NCBI GenBank assembly: GCA_036496265.1
Contig: DASXLL010000128.1
Location: 1 to 24,568 of the forward strand
Direction: 5' to 3'
Length of the DNA: 24,568 nucleotides
DNA from: CAYLLN01 sp036496265
GTDB lineage: Bacteria; Planctomycetota; Planctomycetia; Pirellulales; Pirellulaceae
The position numbers were made by a program, and so were the translations under genes. Numbering within the stretch: position 1 is the stretch's first letter; every line of letters begins with the position of its first letter. Below the pieces are notes generated by a model. The model saw only the letters and a program-made list of their open reading frames with translations, did no database searches and was not told the DNA's origin. Of the stretch, positions 1 through 8,684 are shown piece by piece.

Positions 1-2
1 CG

Positions 3-2162
3 CCGTTTAGCATAGCGCTCGAAGATATTGGGCAACTCGTCAGACTTCGTCGATTTGGAGAAGTCGACGAAGCATGCCGTAATTTGTTGAAAGTTGCGCC
101 GCACGAACCGCGGGCCTGGTACTATTGGGCTGTTGCGGCCGGCCAAAATGCTGACTTGCCTAACGCGGAAGCTCGCCTCCGCAAAGCGATTAGCCTCGAT
201 CCCAATGACGCGGAGTACTGGGACGGCCTGGGCCTCGTACTTCTCGCGGCTGGTCGTGCTGCTGAGGCCGAGCAATGCTCAATCCGCGCGGTGGCTCTTG
301 ATCCCGCGAATCCCGTCTGTCGTTGCAATCTCGGAAATGTTCGATACATGCTGCGGCACTGGGATGAAGCAGCCATCGACTACCGCCAGACGTTGGCATT
401 AGATCCCACAATTGCCGCTGCTTGGACGAATCTGGGTGCCATTGAGCACAATCGCGGGCAACTTAACGAGGCGAAGGAGTGCTACGAACGAAGCCTGAGC
501 CTCGAACCAGGTAATTTCGACGCGCTGTCGAACTACGCCCGCCTGCTTTGCGATCTGGGACAACCAAGCTTGGCGCTCGAATTAGTTCCCAAGATTTGCG
601 GAAGCCAAGGCCACATTTTGGATGCCTTGCGAGTGCAAGGACGAGCGTGCCTGTTGCTAATGAATTACGCCGGCGCTGAACTGGCCTACCGGCAGGCAAT
701 TCAATTGGATCCAAAACATTCCCAGTCAATCCACAACCTGGCAACCGCACTTTACCAGCAAGGCAAGCTGACTGAGTCAGAAGCTGTGATAAGAACGCTT
801 GTGACCGCAACTCCAGAGGATGCAGAGGCCTGGTCATTATGGGGTTGGACCCTTATCGCTTCTGCACGCGCCAATGAAGGGGCGGCCGCGATTCGGCGTT
901 CAGTCGAGTTGGCACCGCAATCGCCACGGCACAGTAACTTTCTGGTGGCCCTGCAATACACAAGCGATATAACACCGGAAAACTTGTTGAGGGAACACCA
1001 GCGATGGTATTCCACTTACGTCGGGGCGACCAAAGCAATCACTGCCAGGCCCATGCGTCGTGAAGCCGGAGCGCCGTTACGGCTGGGCTTCGTTTCTGAC
1101 GGATTCGGCCGTGGCCCGACTGGCGCCATGGTGCTGCCGGTTCTTGAGGCCCTCGAGAAATCGGCATGTACCGTCGTCTGCTATTCGGATGGTTTCGTGG
1201 ATGATGAATACACTGCGAGATTTCGACAGCGTGCGGATATTTGGAGGGAGGCGCAGGCCTTTCGAACTGAATTCTTAGTGAAGGCGATTCGCGAAGACGA
1301 AATCGACGTTCTATTCGATCTGACAGGTCACACCGGTAATTGCCTTCCTACGTTCAATCAGAAACCCGCTCCGATTCAGGTTTCGTGGTTTGGCTACGTT
1401 GGGACTACGGGATTGCGTGAGATGGACTATTTGCTGGCGGATCGATTCCACGTTCAACCTGGCGAAGAAAATTGGTACTCGGAAAAAGTTCTGCGCATGC
1501 CAAATGGCTACGCCTGCTTCGGACCGCCGAAATACGCGCCCGCTGTAGGTGCATTGCCTGCACTAAATTCTGATGGGGTAACGTTCGGTTGCTTCAATGC
1601 GCCGGCCAAGTTTAACCCACAGATTCTTGACGCCTGGTCATCCATTCTGGCGCAGCAGCCCAACTCGCGGCTCTTTCTCAAATTCCGCGGCCTCGACGAT
1701 TCAGGGTTACAAGCGCGCCTGAGCGGAGAATTTGCCCAGCGGGGCATTGCACCTGGACGCCTATTGTTCGAAGGCAATTCACCACACGCGGAATTGCTCG
1801 CTTGTTACAACCGCGTGGACATTGCGCTCGATACCCAACCCTATTCCGGCGGCGTAACTACCTGCGAGGCGCTATGGATGGGCGTACCCGTAATTACTTT
1901 CCCAGGTAAAACATTTGCCGGCAGGCACTCACTTAGCCATTTGACGAATGCAGGTTTCTCCCAGTTTGTCGCCGACGACTTATCGGGTTACGTGAACCTA
2001 GCGGTGGATTGGGCCAAGAGACTCGACGAACTGGCAATGATTCGCTCCCAGATGCGCGATCAAGTTCGTCAGTCACCCTTATGCGACGCGCCGCGCTTTG
2101 CTCGCGACTTTCTTGCTGTTCTGAAGGGAGCGTGGAACTCGCGTTTTGGAGCCAGCACATAG
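3..2162 (+). CDS. TPR-repeat O-GlcNAc transferase-like (GT41/SPINDLY) protein, 5' end outside window
   Basis: The frame is open from base 3 to the TAG at 2160-2162. The first canonical start codon inside the window is a TTG at 84, but the codons before it (LRRFGEVDEACRNLLK) continue a TPR helix pair, so the gene starts left of the window. The N-terminal ~290 residues are tandem TPR units (W-LG-Y-A-P pattern). The C-terminal ~380 residues match the GT41 catalytic region: LRLGFVSDGF, DVLFDLTGHT, PIQVSWFGYVGTTG, MDYLLADR, VTFGCFNAPAKFN, DIALDTQPYSGG and EALWMGVPVITF. The family moves a sugar from a UDP-sugar to Ser/Thr of proteins in the cytoplasm; the bacterial substrate is unknown. The motif usually written HPVG reads GPTG here, so a conserved histidine seems to be missing. 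The family assignment is strong and the activity is inferred. Confidence 0.9.
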   Translation, partial: PFSIALEDIGQLVRLRRFGEVDEACRNLLKVAPHEPRAWYYWAVAAGQNADLPNAEARLRKAISLDPNDAEYWDGLGLVLLAAGRAAEAEQCSIRAVALDPANPVCRCNLGNVRYMLRHWDEAAIDYRQTLALDPTIAAAWTNLGAIEHNRGQLNEAKECYERSLSLEPGNFDALSNYARLLCDLGQPSLALELVPKICGSQGHILDALRVQGRACLLLMNYAGAELAYRQAIQLDPKHSQSIHNLATALYQQGKLTESEAVIRTLVTATPEDAEAWSLWGWTLIASARANEGAAAIRRSVELAPQSPRHSNFLVALQYTSDITPENLLREHQRWYSTYVGATKAITARPMRREAGAPLRLGFVSDGFGRGPTGAMVLPVLEALEKSACTVVCYSDGFVDDEYTARFRQRADIWREAQAFRTEFLVKAIREDEIDVLFDLTGHTGNCLPTFNQKPAPIQVSWFGYVGTTGLREMDYLLADRFHVQPGEENWYSEKVLRMPNGYACFGPPKYAPAVGALPALNSDGVTFGCFNAPAKFNPQILDAWSSILAQQPNSRLFLKFRGLDDSGLQARLSGEFAQRGIAPGRLLFEGNSPHAELLACYNRVDIALDTQPYSGGVTTCEALWMGVPVITFPGKTFAGRHSLSHLTNAGFSQFVADDLSGYVNLAVDWAKRLDELAMIRSQMRDQVRQSPLCDAPRFARDFLAVLKGAWNSRFGAST

Positions 2163-2166
2163 AGGA

Positions 2167-5100
2167 TTATGCGGCATTCTCCGTCGGCTCTTCCCTCGTC
2201 GCCCGATCGAGCGCTTCGCGGCGAATATGCCCGTCGTCGGTGACGTCGTCGAAGCGGACGCTGACGCGTTTGGAGACGCCGGATTCCTGCATCGTTACGC
2301 CGTAGAGCGTTGTGGCGGCGGTCATGGTCTTTTTGCTGTGCGTGACGATGACGAATCGCGTCCAGCCGAGGAATTCTTTGAGCACATCGACGAAGCGGCC
2401 GATGTTGGCTTCGTCGAAGGGGGCATCGACTTCGTCGAGCACACAAAACGGGCTGGGCCGGAATTGGAAGATGGCGAGTAAGAGTGCGACGGCGGTTAGT
2501 GCTTTTTCGCCGCCTGAGAGCAGCGAGTTATTGAACGAGGGCTTGCCTGGAGGTGTCGCCATGATCTCGACGCCGCATTCGAGGACATCGACGCCCTCTT
2601 CGAGCATCAGGTCGGCCTTGCCGCCGCCGAATGCCTTGCGATACAGGGCCTGAAAATTGATGCGGATCGCTTCCAGCGTTTCCAAAAACAATCGCCGGCT
2701 GTCGGCGTTGATCTTGTGAATGATCCGCTCCAGCGACTGCTTCGCGTCCGTCAAGTCCTTGTGCTGTGCTGAGAGCGTCGCGAAACGCTGCTCTAAATCA
2801 TCTAGCTCATCCAGCGCATCGAGATTCACGGCCCCGATTTGATTGATCTTACGCCGCAGCGTTTCAATCTCTTCTTCGACTGCCGCCCGCTCACCGGTTT
2901 CTTCGGCTGACGCTCCCTGCTCGATTTCTGTCAGCTCGATCCGGTAATCATCCCGCATGCGATCGGCCAGCGTCTTCCGCTCATGCCGCACCTGCTCGGC
3001 CGACAGCGAAAGCTCGTGCTCGCGATCACGCAATTTCAGCGTCCGCCGCCGTAGCTCCGCCAACTCATCAACCACCGCGGTCCGCCCAGCCGATGCCGCG
3101 TCGCGCCGCAGTACACAATCCTGCAAAACGCGATTCAGCGTCTCTTCGTAAAGCTTCAAATCAGCAACCGCCGCCGTCGCCGCCAAAATCGTCAATTGAG
3201 CCGCCTCGCGCCGATCCGTCGCCTGCCGAAGCTGCTGCCGCACCTGCTCGATGGCCCGTTCCCGCTCCCGGCTGTCGTCCTGAAACTGCAACATCCGCAG
3301 ATTCAAGCTCTCCAGCCGCTGATCGACTCGCGCCAGTTCGACTTTGGCGGCCGTCGCAAGCGACTCTGCCTCCTGCCGCTCCACTTCTCTTTGCCCGAGC
3401 GTCGCCTGCTGCTGCGAAACGTCGGCTTGCAAAGTTTCGGCCCTCGTTTCGGCCTCCGCTAACTCGTGCCTGCCCGTTTCGAGGACTGCTGCGGTGGTCT
3501 CGCAATCGGCCTTCGCGCTCGCCAGTAATTCGCCCGCCTCCGCGGCTTGTTTTTCGATTTGCTCCACGGCTTGTTTGGCCGCCAAAGCCTTTGCAGCCGC
3601 TTCCGCCGCCTGATAATCGAGCGATTTGTGCGACAGCACATGTTGCCGGAGCACTCGATCCAGCCGATCGACTTCATCCTTCAAAAAGCTCGTCTCGCGT
3701 TGTGCGTCGAGAATCTGCTGATCGAGGACCGCCAAATCCAATTTTGCCGCCCGCAGTTGGCTTTTTCGTGAGACCAAGCTCGTCGCCGATTGCCGCGGCC
3801 CGAAGGCTACGGCGCCATGCTCATCGACCAGCTCACCCGCTTGAGTCACAAATCGCGCGCCAGCCGGCGCTCGGCTTCTTAACTTCAGGGCATCGTCGAT
3901 CGTCTGCACGACGAACGTGTGTCCCAACAGCTTTTCAAATAGAGGCCGGTGGAGTTCGGCGCATTCGACCAGCTTGTCGGCGCGAGCTACGACGTGAACT
4001 CCCTGGACCATTTCCGCGGTCAGCTCAATCGTCGTGGCACCATCGGGAACGTTCATCGCGACGACCCGACCTGCCAGGTCGCCCGCCACGCTCATTAGCC
4101 GCTTGATATCGTTCGCGTCGCCACTAACTACGATCGACTGAGCCGCATCACCTAGCGAGACATCAATCGCCGCAGCATGCTCAACTTTCGCTTGCAACAG
4201 ATCCGCAACAACGCCTTTAACCAAAGCCCAAGGGTGATCGACTCTCTCGCCCGTCCCTTGTCCCCTGTTGCCTGTGCTCTCCCGTCCCCGTCCCGCTCGT
4301 TCTAAAACTTGCCTTACGCCCGCCCCGATTCCTTCCAGCGTGCGCTCGAATTCCTCGAGCATTTCCGCTCGTTCGGCCACGCCCAAATGCCGGCCGTGAA
4401 GCTGCGCCAAATCGGCTGATCGCGAAGCGTGCAGATTCCGGCACGTCGTTAATTCGCTTTCCGCCTCCTCGATTTGCTGCGTATGAGCCGCGACTTCTGC
4501 GGTGATTTTGTGCTGTTGCTGCTCCGTGGCGGCCAGCGACTCTTGCCCACGCTGCCGCGCGTCTGTCATGGCGTCGATTTTGCGCTCATGATCGACGACC
4601 GCTTTTTGCGCCGCCGTCAGCCGCGATTCAAGTGCTTCGACCTGGCTCTTGAGTGTGGCTGCCTCCTGCAGGCAAGCAACGTATCGCTGCCGCTGCAGCT
4701 CGATGCCCGAACGACCGGCATCACACGCCTTCGTTAATTCCGCCAAACGCGCCGTTCGCTGTTCCAAATCACTCGCGGCCGACTGCCGCTCTAGGTGCAG
4801 CGTTGCGATCTCCGCTTCTGTCGCTCTCAACCGCGAGCGAATATCACCGGCCTTATCGCTCATCGCCAGCAAATTTTGACCATGGAGCGCGATTTCACCG
4901 TCCAACTCCACGCTGCGGCTGCGCTCAAATTCGATCGTCGATTGCTGGGCCGCGATTTTCTGCACCGCCTGGGCGAGCTGGCTCTCGGAATTCCGGAGTT
5001 CTTCGCCCGCCGCAATCGCCGCGGTTTCCAGCTCAAGCTGCCGAGCCTCCAACAGCTGTGCATGGGCATCAGCTGCTTGCACCTCGTCATGGGCCTGTGT

Positions 5101-5847
5101 CAATTCAGCTTCAATCGCCGCCAGTCGATCCGATAGCTTTCGCCAATCGACGAGCGCGACCTGTGTGCGAAGCTGCTTCAGCCGCTCGCTGTATTCTCGA
5201 TACCGCCGCGCCTTGCTCGCCTGGGCTCTGACGGTCTTCAGGCGGTTCTCGACCTCCTCGACGATGTCGTTGAGGCGGAGCATGTTCTGCTCGACGCGTT
5301 CCAGCCGCCGCTGGGCCTCAATCTTCTTGGCCTTGAACCGACTAATTCCCGCCGCTTCTTCAAAAATGGCCCGCCGGTCCTTCGCCGACGCTTGCAAGAG
5401 CTTATCGACCTTGCCCTGTTCGATCAGGCTATACGCGTCGCCGCCGAGGCCCGTGCCGCGAAACAGGTCCTTGATATCCTTGAGGCGGCACGGCTGCCGA
5501 TTGATCAGATACTCACCTTCGCCGCTGCGATAGACCCGTCGCGTGATGTACACTTCCGGCGCGTCGATCTGCAGCCGCTTCTCTGCGTTATCAAAGACGA
5601 GCGTCGCCTCCGCCGTGTTCATCGGCTTACGGCCGCTGGAGCCGGAGCCCTTGAAGATCACATCGGACATGTCCTTGCCGCGGAGGCTCTTGGCTGATTG
5701 CTCGCCCAGGACCCACTTGATCGCATCGACGATGTTGCTTTTGCCCGAGCCGTTTGGTCCGACGACGACCGTGATGCCAGAAGGAAACTCGAACCGCGTC
5801 TTATCGGCGAAGCTCTTGAAGCCGTGAAGTTCGAGGGCTTTGAGCAT
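2167..5847 (-). CDS. smc: Chromosome segregation ATPase SMC
   Basis: SMC forms a dimeric ATPase ring, with ScpA/ScpB, that compacts and segregates the chromosome. The protein is about 1226 residues, the usual length. In order: LELHGFKSFADKT and Walker A GPNGSGKS (about 30-37), a Gln loop, a long coiled coil, a hinge (about 540-690, ending near ELVDEHGAVAFG), a second coiled coil, the ABC signature LLSGGEKALTA (about 1108) and Walker B FCVLDEVDAPFD (about 1133). I start at the ATG at 5847 because SMC proteins begin at this point (MLKALELHGFKSF). A TTG at 5859 would add only four residues, and neither start has a clear Shine-Dalgarno. Just before the hinge lies a low-complexity Gly/Arg/Thr stretch (about 510-530) that resembles an intergenic repeat. 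No scpA or scpB is adjacent. Confidence 0.97.
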   Translation of the reverse strand: MLKALELHGFKSFADKTRFEFPSGITVVVGPNGSGKSNIVDAIKWVLGEQSAKSLRGKDMSDVIFKGSGSSGRKPMNTAEATLVFDNAEKRLQIDAPEVYITRRVYRSGEGEYLINRQPCRLKDIKDLFRGTGLGGDAYSLIEQGKVDKLLQASAKDRRAIFEEAAGISRFKAKKIEAQRRLERVEQNMLRLNDIVEEVENRLKTVRAQASKARRYREYSERLKQLRTQVALVDWRKLSDRLAAIEAELTQAHDEVQAADAHAQLLEARQLELETAAIAAGEELRNSESQLAQAVQKIAAQQSTIEFERSRSVELDGEIALHGQNLLAMSDKAGDIRSRLRATEAEIATLHLERQSAASDLEQRTARLAELTKACDAGRSGIELQRQRYVACLQEAATLKSQVEALESRLTAAQKAVVDHERKIDAMTDARQRGQESLAATEQQQHKITAEVAAHTQQIEEAESELTTCRNLHASRSADLAQLHGRHLGVAERAEMLEEFERTLEGIGAGVRQVLERAGRGRESTGNRGQGTGERVDHPWALVKGVVADLLQAKVEHAAAIDVSLGDAAQSIVVSGDANDIKRLMSVAGDLAGRVVAMNVPDGATTIELTAEMVQGVHVVARADKLVECAELHRPLFEKLLGHTFVVQTIDDALKLRSRAPAGARFVTQAGELVDEHGAVAFGPRQSATSLVSRKSQLRAAKLDLAVLDQQILDAQRETSFLKDEVDRLDRVLRQHVLSHKSLDYQAAEAAAKALAAKQAVEQIEKQAAEAGELLASAKADCETTAAVLETGRHELAEAETRAETLQADVSQQQATLGQREVERQEAESLATAAKVELARVDQRLESLNLRMLQFQDDSRERERAIEQVRQQLRQATDRREAAQLTILAATAAVADLKLYEETLNRVLQDCVLRRDAASAGRTAVVDELAELRRRTLKLRDREHELSLSAEQVRHERKTLADRMRDDYRIELTEIEQGASAEETGERAAVEEEIETLRRKINQIGAVNLDALDELDDLEQRFATLSAQHKDLTDAKQSLERIIHKINADSRRLFLETLEAIRINFQALYRKAFGGGKADLMLEEGVDVLECGVEIMATPPGKPSFNNSLLSGGEKALTAVALLLAIFQFRPSPFCVLDEVDAPFDEANIGRFVDVLKEFLGWTRFVIVTHSKKTMTAATTLYGVTMQESGVSKRVSVRFDDVTDDGHIRREALDRATREEPTENAA
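4241..4300. repeat. Repeat-like insert inside smc (before the hinge)
   Basis: The bases are an almost pure C/T run on the plus strand, made of near-repeats of CCCGTCCCTTGTCCCCTG type. It is translated in frame as a stretch containing RESTGNRGQGTGER. Elsewhere such GGGAACAGGG-like tracts are usually intergenic. It falls at the coiled-coil/hinge junction, where extra length may be tolerated. Confidence 0.55.
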
Positions 5848-5885
5848 TGGGACTGGCAAACCAAATCAGAAATCTTCGCCTTCAG

Positions 5886-6012
5886 CGAATGACCAAATCA
5901 CAATGACCAATAACCAAACAAGCACTAAATATGAAACCAAGAATGACCAAAAGAGGCCATTGGTGCTTCAGATTTGTTTGATCATTGATGCTTGGTCATT
6001 GGTCATTCTTTC
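5886..6012. repeat. Large imperfect inverted repeat, TGACCAATGACCAAGC family
   Basis: This fills the gap between smc and the FlgI-like gene. The left arm is built from AATGACCAA units with CAAACAAGCAC, and the right arm (about 5988-6008) is GCTTGGTCATTGGTCATTC, so the transcript could fold on itself. The same family recurs at 14122-14300. The right arm overlaps the 3' end of the FlgI-like gene and supplies its last codons (KNDQ) and its TGA stop. Confidence 0.75.
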
Positions 6013-7936
6013 TTCCGAATGGATTTATTTTATCAAGAACCGTGGGCTTTTTGGGCACATATTCCGGATCGACGTAGGTGCCGCCGGGGAGGGCTTTGGA
6101 TTCGACTTTTTCGGTTGTGACGTCTTTGCCGCCATGGAGCGTGTCGCGGAACAGCTCCGGCGAGGGCGTGGCGGCCCGGCGGTCTGCTAGCGTCGTTGGA
6201 TTCTCGATCGATTCGCCCGTTTCGCCTTCCGGGGCCTCGGGCAGCGGGTCGTCGTCACGATAATACTTGCGATCCGGCCGCGGCATTGCTTCGACGGCCA
6301 GCCGTCCCTCTAAACAGCCGCCTTTTTTGGCTTCCTGCAGACACTGAATGACCTCAGCGTAACCGCCGCCGAGCTTAACGATGATCCGAATCAGCTTGTC
6401 CAGTTCCGCCGGGAAAGCCTCATACACCGTGTCCTGCCCCGGATCGTAACGGCCCGCCCGCAGATCGCCGTTTTCCAGCGGCATGATCAAAATTCGCTTG
6501 CCCGCATAAAGCTGCTTGACGTTTTTGAGCTTCTGCTCGTGCCCAAAGACCACAATCTCCGGGACGCGCGACCGGCTGACGTGAATTAGCGGTTCACCCG
6601 TCGTGGGAATCACGTGGTAGCGGAATTTCTTGTCGAGCGCCTCGCCGCGCGTTGTCGGATCATTCGGATTGCGCGTCCGCAGCGCGCGAAACGCACCATA
6701 CCGTGTCTCGATGCTTTGGACGTGCAACAAATCCGACAAACCGTCGAGGGCCGCAACGTGTGTCATCGTCGAAAGCGCCGTCAGCGCATGCCAGCGAAAT
6801 GCCGATTCCTTCCGCGCGGCCTCAGCCAGTGCCGCGGCTGCCTCGGGTTGGTCCAAGTAAGCGAGCGCCTCGGCTGCGTAAAAACGCACTTCAGGATCGC
6901 TCGACCGCAGCCCCTGCTTGAGCGGCCCAAATGCTTCGTTGCCGATTGCTTCCAGTTGCAAGGAAGCCAACGCACACGACGTCGGCTCCAGCAGCTTCTT
7001 CTCCAGAAGTTGGAGCCGTTCGGTTCGTTCGACCGGATTTTCCCGCAGCGGAATATTGCGGATCACTCGCAGGTAGCGCGCCAGATTGTGGCGATATCGG
7101 GGAGCGATATCCAGCGACAGGAAATCGTCGCGTTCCGGATTCGCGACGCCGCGTTTCACGCCGGCGTCGAGGGCAAAAAACCGCTGGTTGATCGCTTTGC
7201 CGATCAAGGCGCTGGTGCGAATCGAAGCGTCGTTCTTGCTGATTGCCAGGCCGAGCTCGCGCGTCAGCAGCGAAGTGCCGCCGCCAAGGACGCGGCCGCG
7301 CGTCTCTAAAACCTTGTCCGTGGCGCCTTCAAAAACCGCATCGACGAGCACATCGCCTTGGGCGAGTCCGTCGATATTGCCGCGAAGCGTCATACTGCCC
7401 ACATCCGCCATTTGCCGCAGCCGGGTCTGCATCAACCAGCCGCCGCGAATGCTCGTCGTCTCGCTGCGCATCGGCACGCGAACCTCGACATCCAGCGGGT
7501 CGCCTTTTTTCACACCCGGCGGCAGATAGGTCCGCACGAACACCATCGACGTCGTCGGTGAAGCCAAAATCTTGTCGGACTGCTTCACCTCATGTGACTG
7601 CATTTCGCCGATCAACATTTGCCGCTGCTCGGAGGGCGGCGGATCACTGCCCGTATTGTCCAGATTTGTAACGAGGGCGATCGATTCCAGCTTGACCCAG
7701 CCCAGGCCCACCGGCCGGGCAAAATCGCCGACGAACTCCGTTTTTTTCTCTTCGCTCGTGCTCGTCTCCGTTTCCAAATCGGGCGATTGGCCACGAAACA
7801 GCGGGGTTGCGCAGCCGCAAACGCTGGCCATTCCCAGGGCTAAGAACAGCCGCCGGTCGATTGCCGAACGTGCGTCTTCAAAAAATTCCATCACCGCTTG
7901 GCCGATGTCGGTATCGTCCCGCTCGCGTGGCGTCAT
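5996..7936 (-). CDS. Putative lipoprotein with FlgI (P-ring)-like domain and HEAT-like repeats
   Basis: The protein is about 646 residues from the ATG at 7936, which has GGAG eight bases upstream. The frame stays open to a TTG at 8074, but that TTG belongs to a good -35 box, so the longer start is unlikely. The N-terminus has RRLFLALGMASVCGC, a short hydrophobic run with a lipobox-like Cys near 42. Residues ~55-290 resemble flagellar P-ring protein FlgI (VTNLDNTGSD, YLPPGVKKGDPLDVEV, TSIRGGWLMQTRL). Residues ~300-430 hold helical HEAT-like repeats (DPEVRFYAAEALAYL). The tail is charged and Pro-rich. No flagellar genes are nearby, so a flagellar role is doubtful; an envelope ring or scaffold is my guess. 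The stop codon lies in a repeat. Confidence 0.78.
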   Translation of the reverse strand: MTPRERDDTDIGQAVMEFFEDARSAIDRRLFLALGMASVCGCATPLFRGQSPDLETETSTSEEKKTEFVGDFARPVGLGWVKLESIALVTNLDNTGSDPPPSEQRQMLIGEMQSHEVKQSDKILASPTTSMVFVRTYLPPGVKKGDPLDVEVRVPMRSETTSIRGGWLMQTRLRQMADVGSMTLRGNIDGLAQGDVLVDAVFEGATDKVLETRGRVLGGGTSLLTRELGLAISKNDASIRTSALIGKAINQRFFALDAGVKRGVANPERDDFLSLDIAPRYRHNLARYLRVIRNIPLRENPVERTERLQLLEKKLLEPTSCALASLQLEAIGNEAFGPLKQGLRSSDPEVRFYAAEALAYLDQPEAAAALAEAARKESAFRWHALTALSTMTHVAALDGLSDLLHVQSIETRYGAFRALRTRNPNDPTTRGEALDKKFRYHVIPTTGEPLIHVSRSRVPEIVVFGHEQKLKNVKQLYAGKRILIMPLENGDLRAGRYDPGQDTVYEAFPAELDKLIRIIVKLGGGYAEVIQCLQEAKKGGCLEGRLAVEAMPRPDRKYYRDDDPLPEAPEGETGESIENPTTLADRRAATPSPELFRDTLHGGKDVTTEKVESKALPGGTYVDPEYVPKKPTVLDKINPFGRKNDQ

Positions 7937-8045
7937 GCCGTGAACTCCAGGATCTCGCGTGCTGACTGCCACTGACAGCGTGTCGGCTGCCAGGCGCATT
8001 TTGCGCGCGATACTCCCCGTTGTCCCCCTAAAACTCGGGCCGCGA

Positions 8046-8074
8046 ACAATACGAGGCGCGACTATAGTCGTCAA
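8046..8074 (-). promoter_or_regulatory. Sigma-70-type promoter of the FlgI-like gene
   Basis: On the minus strand the -35 is TTGACG (8069-8074), the spacer is 17 bases, and the -10 is TATTGT (8046-8051). Transcription would start near 8039, giving a leader of about 100 bases before the ATG at 7936. This placement argues against the upstream TTG start. Confidence 0.55.
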
Positions 8075-8100
8075 GACAAACTGTCCCTAAAATCGCCGAT

Positions 8101-8661
8101 ATGCTAGTAGGGATTTTCGCCGACACCCACGATCACCTGGCCAATATTCGGCGGGCTGTCGAGCGATTCAATGCTGCCGGCTGTGAATTGGTCCTGTTTG
8201 CCCGCGATCTGGTTTCGACTTTTGCCGTGCCACCGCTACGGAAGCTCAAATGCCCGTTTGTCGGCTGCTTTGGCGACAACGAAGGCAACAAAATCGGGCT
8301 GATGTCGGGCTATGCTTCGGTGGGGCAGATGGGGGAGCCGCCGGTGCGACATGCGACGGCTGACGGCACGCGGTTCATCGTCTGCCACATGCAGCGGCAG
8401 CTGCGGGGCGAGGCCGACGACTGGGACATCGCCATCTTCGGCCACACGCATAAGCCGCGAATCATGCGCGACGAGCTCGGCCGCCTTTTGATCAATCCGG
8501 GCGAAACCAGCGGCTGGACATTCGGGCGGCCAACGATTGTGCTGTTCGATACGGCAACTCAAAAGACGGAAGTCATTGATTTGGAAGACTCGCTTACTAC
8601 GAACGCGGCGGCGAGCGGGGGACGTGAGTGCCCCGATATTTCTGCGGCGCCAGGAGGCTAA
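8101..8661 (+). CDS. YfcE/MJ0936-type metallophosphoesterase
   Basis: This 186-residue protein belongs to the small calcineurin-like phosphodiesterases, which hydrolyse phosphodiesters with two metal ions. Metal-site motifs seen are FADTHDH (Asp8 and His10), FGDNEGN (the Asn ligand), CHMQRQ and GHTHKP. The segment normally written HAGDLVS reads FARDLVS: the metal-binding Asp remains, but the preceding His and Gly are replaced. No Shine-Dalgarno precedes the ATG; TAAAAT lies seven bases upstream, so a leaderless mRNA is possible. The last ~20 residues (GGRECPDISAAPGG) come from repeat-like sequence, and the TAA stop sits in the loop of a hairpin. It converges on the ROK gene. Confidence 0.85.
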   Translation: MLVGIFADTHDHLANIRRAVERFNAAGCELVLFARDLVSTFAVPPLRKLKCPFVGCFGDNEGNKIGLMSGYASVGQMGEPPVRHATADGTRFIVCHMQRQLRGEADDWDIAIFGHTHKPRIMRDELGRLLINPGETSGWTFGRPTIVLFDTATQKTEVIDLEDSLTTNAAASGGRECPDISAAPGG

Positions 8662-8670
8662 CGCCTCCCG
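8651..8670. terminator. Hairpin between convergent genes
   Basis: GGAGGC-TAAC-GCCTCC is a perfect inverted repeat. The TAA in its loop is the stop of the phosphoesterase, and on the other strand it lies about 15 bases after the ROK stop. It resembles the hairpins after dapF and the hydrolase-like gene. There is no U-run, so intrinsic termination is not certain. Confidence 0.45.
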
Positions 8671-8684
8671 CGCGATATTTTCAA

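Noticed and set aside
3093..4106. Plus-strand open frame of 337 codons over smc
   Set aside because: Antisense shadow of the SMC coiled coil, Pro/Arg-rich.
7937..8074. Longer start (TTG 8074) for the FlgI-like gene
   Set aside because: The TTG is part of a TTGACG-N17-TATTGT promoter, and the ATG at 7936 has a good ribosome-binding site next to a signal sequence.
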